9,588 bases of DNA, taken from Actinomycetes bacterium (GTDB taxonomy: Bacteria > Actinomycetota > Acidimicrobiia > Acidimicrobiales > Palsa-688). Both the position numbers and the translations under genes were made by a program. This document shows, piece after piece, positions 7,109 to 9,588 of this stretch (position 1 is the first letter of the stretch; every line of letters begins with the position of its first letter). The DNA is taken from contig JAKBBS010000130.1 in NCBI GenBank assembly GCA_021808425.1, forward strand, positions 1-9,588, in the 5' to 3' direction. The notes under the pieces were generated by a model. The model had not been told where the DNA came from. It did no database searches and saw nothing but the letters and a program-made list of their open reading frames with translations.

Positions 7109-8473
7109 TCAGCCCCTCTCGGCTCCGGTGACTAACACGACGACCCGATCGGAGGCTCCGATCGTCGCCTCGCGAACCAGCTTGGCGACTCCTGCCAGGC
7201 CGGCGCTACCGGTAGGCGAGGCAGGAAAGCCGGCGGCGTGGGCAGCGGCATGCGCACCTAGAAGCTCGCCCTCGCTTGCGACGATCGCGGTGCCCCCCGT
7301 CTTCATCATCGCTTTGACCACCGCAAGCCAGTCGTAGGTTTCGTCGTCGATAATCCCCGACGCCACGCTGGCGGGGTGCTCCCATGGCCACATGTATTCG
7401 GAGCGTTGTCTCGCCGCTCGGGCGGCGTGGAGTTCGATATCCCGGCGGCTCGGGTGGTCGCCTGCGAGCATTCGCAGCTTCGTGTAGGCACGAGCGAGCG
7501 GAGCCGCACCGGCTGGTTGCACCGTGTGGATCCTCGGGGTCTCGCCGAGCAGCCCGGCTTCGACGGCGCCGTCGAAAGCTCTTATCGTGGCCGTCGCCAG
7601 CGCCCCGCCCCCGACCTGCACGACGACGTGGTCGGCGGTCATCGATCCTTCGACGAGGCTGGCGACGATCTCGAAGCCGAGCGTACTGCCACCTTCGATG
7701 GACAGGGCGTTCAGGTTTCCTTGGCAGGTGAATGCAAGCACCCCTGAATCGATACCGTCGAGGAGGCGGCGCAGGGTTGGGTCGCCGGTCTCGCCGGGCT
7801 GTCGCTCGCAGACGACGATATCCGCGCCGAGGTCCCCGACACGGTCCCGTACGGTCGCGTCCGCATCGGTCGGTACGTACACCTTGAGTGGCCAGCCGGC
7901 TGCTCTTGCTAGCACCGCAGCGCCGAGAGCTGCGTTGCCGCAACTTGCGATACCGAGGGTCGGTCGGCGCGCAGGGTCTGTCAACCCGGCAGTCTCGCTC
8001 ACCAGAAGGTGGATCATGACACCCATGAGATGGCGGCCCTTGTGGCTTCCGGAGACATTACCGGTCTCGTCTTTGACCCAAACGCCCCCGGCCGGGTCGA
8101 AGCCGAGCGCGTCCGAGATTGCGCCGCTTCGATAGAACGGGGTCACTGCGAACCCCTTGCCGTCGAGTGCTGCGATGCGATCGTCGAGGCGGCCGACGAT
8201 CTCCAGGTAAGCGCCGTCGCTCAAGCCGAGCGCCCGCGCCCGCCGGTAGGAACCCAGCTGGCGACGGAACACCTCGAAGGGATTCCTCCCTTCGATCCCT
8301 GCCGTCGGGAACCCGTCAGATAGGTCGACCGGCGCAGGGACAAGGACATGGTCCACGTCACCGCTAGCGGAGTCGCCTGCATCGAAGTTCGGGCAGCGGA
8401 AAGGGTACGGATCGCCTCGATCGTCGACATTGACCGTCGCGGCGCAGCCCGAGCAGGTGAGAACCGACTCCAC
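7109..8473 (-). CDS. Threonine-synthase-like PLP enzyme
   Basis: This is a 454-residue fold-type II pyridoxal-phosphate enzyme related to threonine synthase. The Schiff-base lysine is K145 in SGSHKGRH. The substrate loop SCGNAALG is at 177-184, the phosphate-binding glycine loop VQVGGGALA at 285-293, and TGSAGLAG near 421-428. An N-terminal zinc-ribbon-like part has C7, C10 and C27, but the fourth expected cysteine is F30 (CPNF). The GTG at 8473 is 10 nt after the stop of the upstream PLP gene, so the two are probably one operon. Adjacent homoserine genes (thrB, hom) are absent, so true threonine synthase activity is not assured. Related enzymes include cysteate synthase and dehydratases. The reaction is uncertain. 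Confidence 0.85.
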   Translation of the reverse strand: MESVLTCSGCAATVNVDDRGDPYPFRCPNFDAGDSASGDVDHVLVPAPVDLSDGFPTAGIEGRNPFEVFRRQLGSYRRARALGLSDGAYLEIVGRLDDRIAALDGKGFAVTPFYRSGAISDALGFDPAGGVWVKDETGNVSGSHKGRHLMGVMIHLLVSETAGLTDPARRPTLGIASCGNAALGAAVLARAAGWPLKVYVPTDADATVRDRVGDLGADIVVCERQPGETGDPTLRRLLDGIDSGVLAFTCQGNLNALSIEGGSTLGFEIVASLVEGSMTADHVVVQVGGGALATATIRAFDGAVEAGLLGETPRIHTVQPAGAAPLARAYTKLRMLAGDHPSRRDIELHAARAARQRSEYMWPWEHPASVASGIIDDETYDWLAVVKAMMKTGGTAIVASEGELLGAHAAAHAAGFPASPTGSAGLAGVAKLVREATIGASDRVVVLVTGAERG

Positions 8474-8483
8474 GCTCGACCGT

Positions 8484-9588
<1,105 letters not shown>

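Overview
This is a GC-rich window with dense coding, frequent GTG/TTG starts, few recognisable Shine-Dalgarno sequences and several TANNNT -10 boxes only 8-10 nt upstream of start codons. That is the leaderless-transcript layout common in Actinomycetota. The protein types (a flotillin/NfeD pair, the long ArgG type, FGGY gluconokinase) fit a high-GC actinobacterium. A deep lineage such as Acidimicrobiia is possible, but that is inference and not proven by the sequence.

Layout, left to right. Positions 1-1024 hold no intact gene. They contain a strong hairpin terminator, short direct repeats, a short decayed copy of part of argG, a possible remnant of a von Willebrand A domain gene, and a hairpin-rich stretch with two copies of a 31-bp palindrome-bearing repeat. 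On the minus strand follow argG (argininosuccinate synthase, 1025-2443), a 220-bp spacer with a near-perfect AT-rich palindrome, and an FGGY-family gluconokinase (2664-4181). A divergent promoter region lies around 4265-4334. On the plus strand come a D12-class adenine DNA methyltransferase (4454-5530), a 72-aa NfeD-type OB-fold protein 7 nt later (5538-5756), and a flotillin/SPFH protein with its own promoter and RBS (5872-7089). Converging on the flotillin from the right are two adjacent fold-type II PLP enzymes on the minus strand: a cysteine-synthase-like protein whose N-terminus lies beyond the window (8484-9588), and a threonine-synthase-like protein (7109-8473).

Functionally, argG makes argininosuccinate for arginine synthesis and the gluconokinase feeds gluconate into the pentose phosphate pathway. 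The methyltransferase looks like an orphan, with no restriction endonuclease beside it. NfeD and flotillin are a well-known partner pair in membrane-domain organisation; here neither has an obvious membrane segment. The two PLP enzymes are 10 nt apart and probably co-transcribed, but their substrates cannot be read from sequence.

The most unusual items are the argG relic in the left intergenic region, the palindromic 31-bp repeat pair, the 40-codon apparently leaderless ORF whose stop overlaps the TTG start of the methyltransferase (with a weaker mirror arrangement at the gluconokinase), and the PLP enzyme pair. I did not find a convincing new defence or RNA-guided system.
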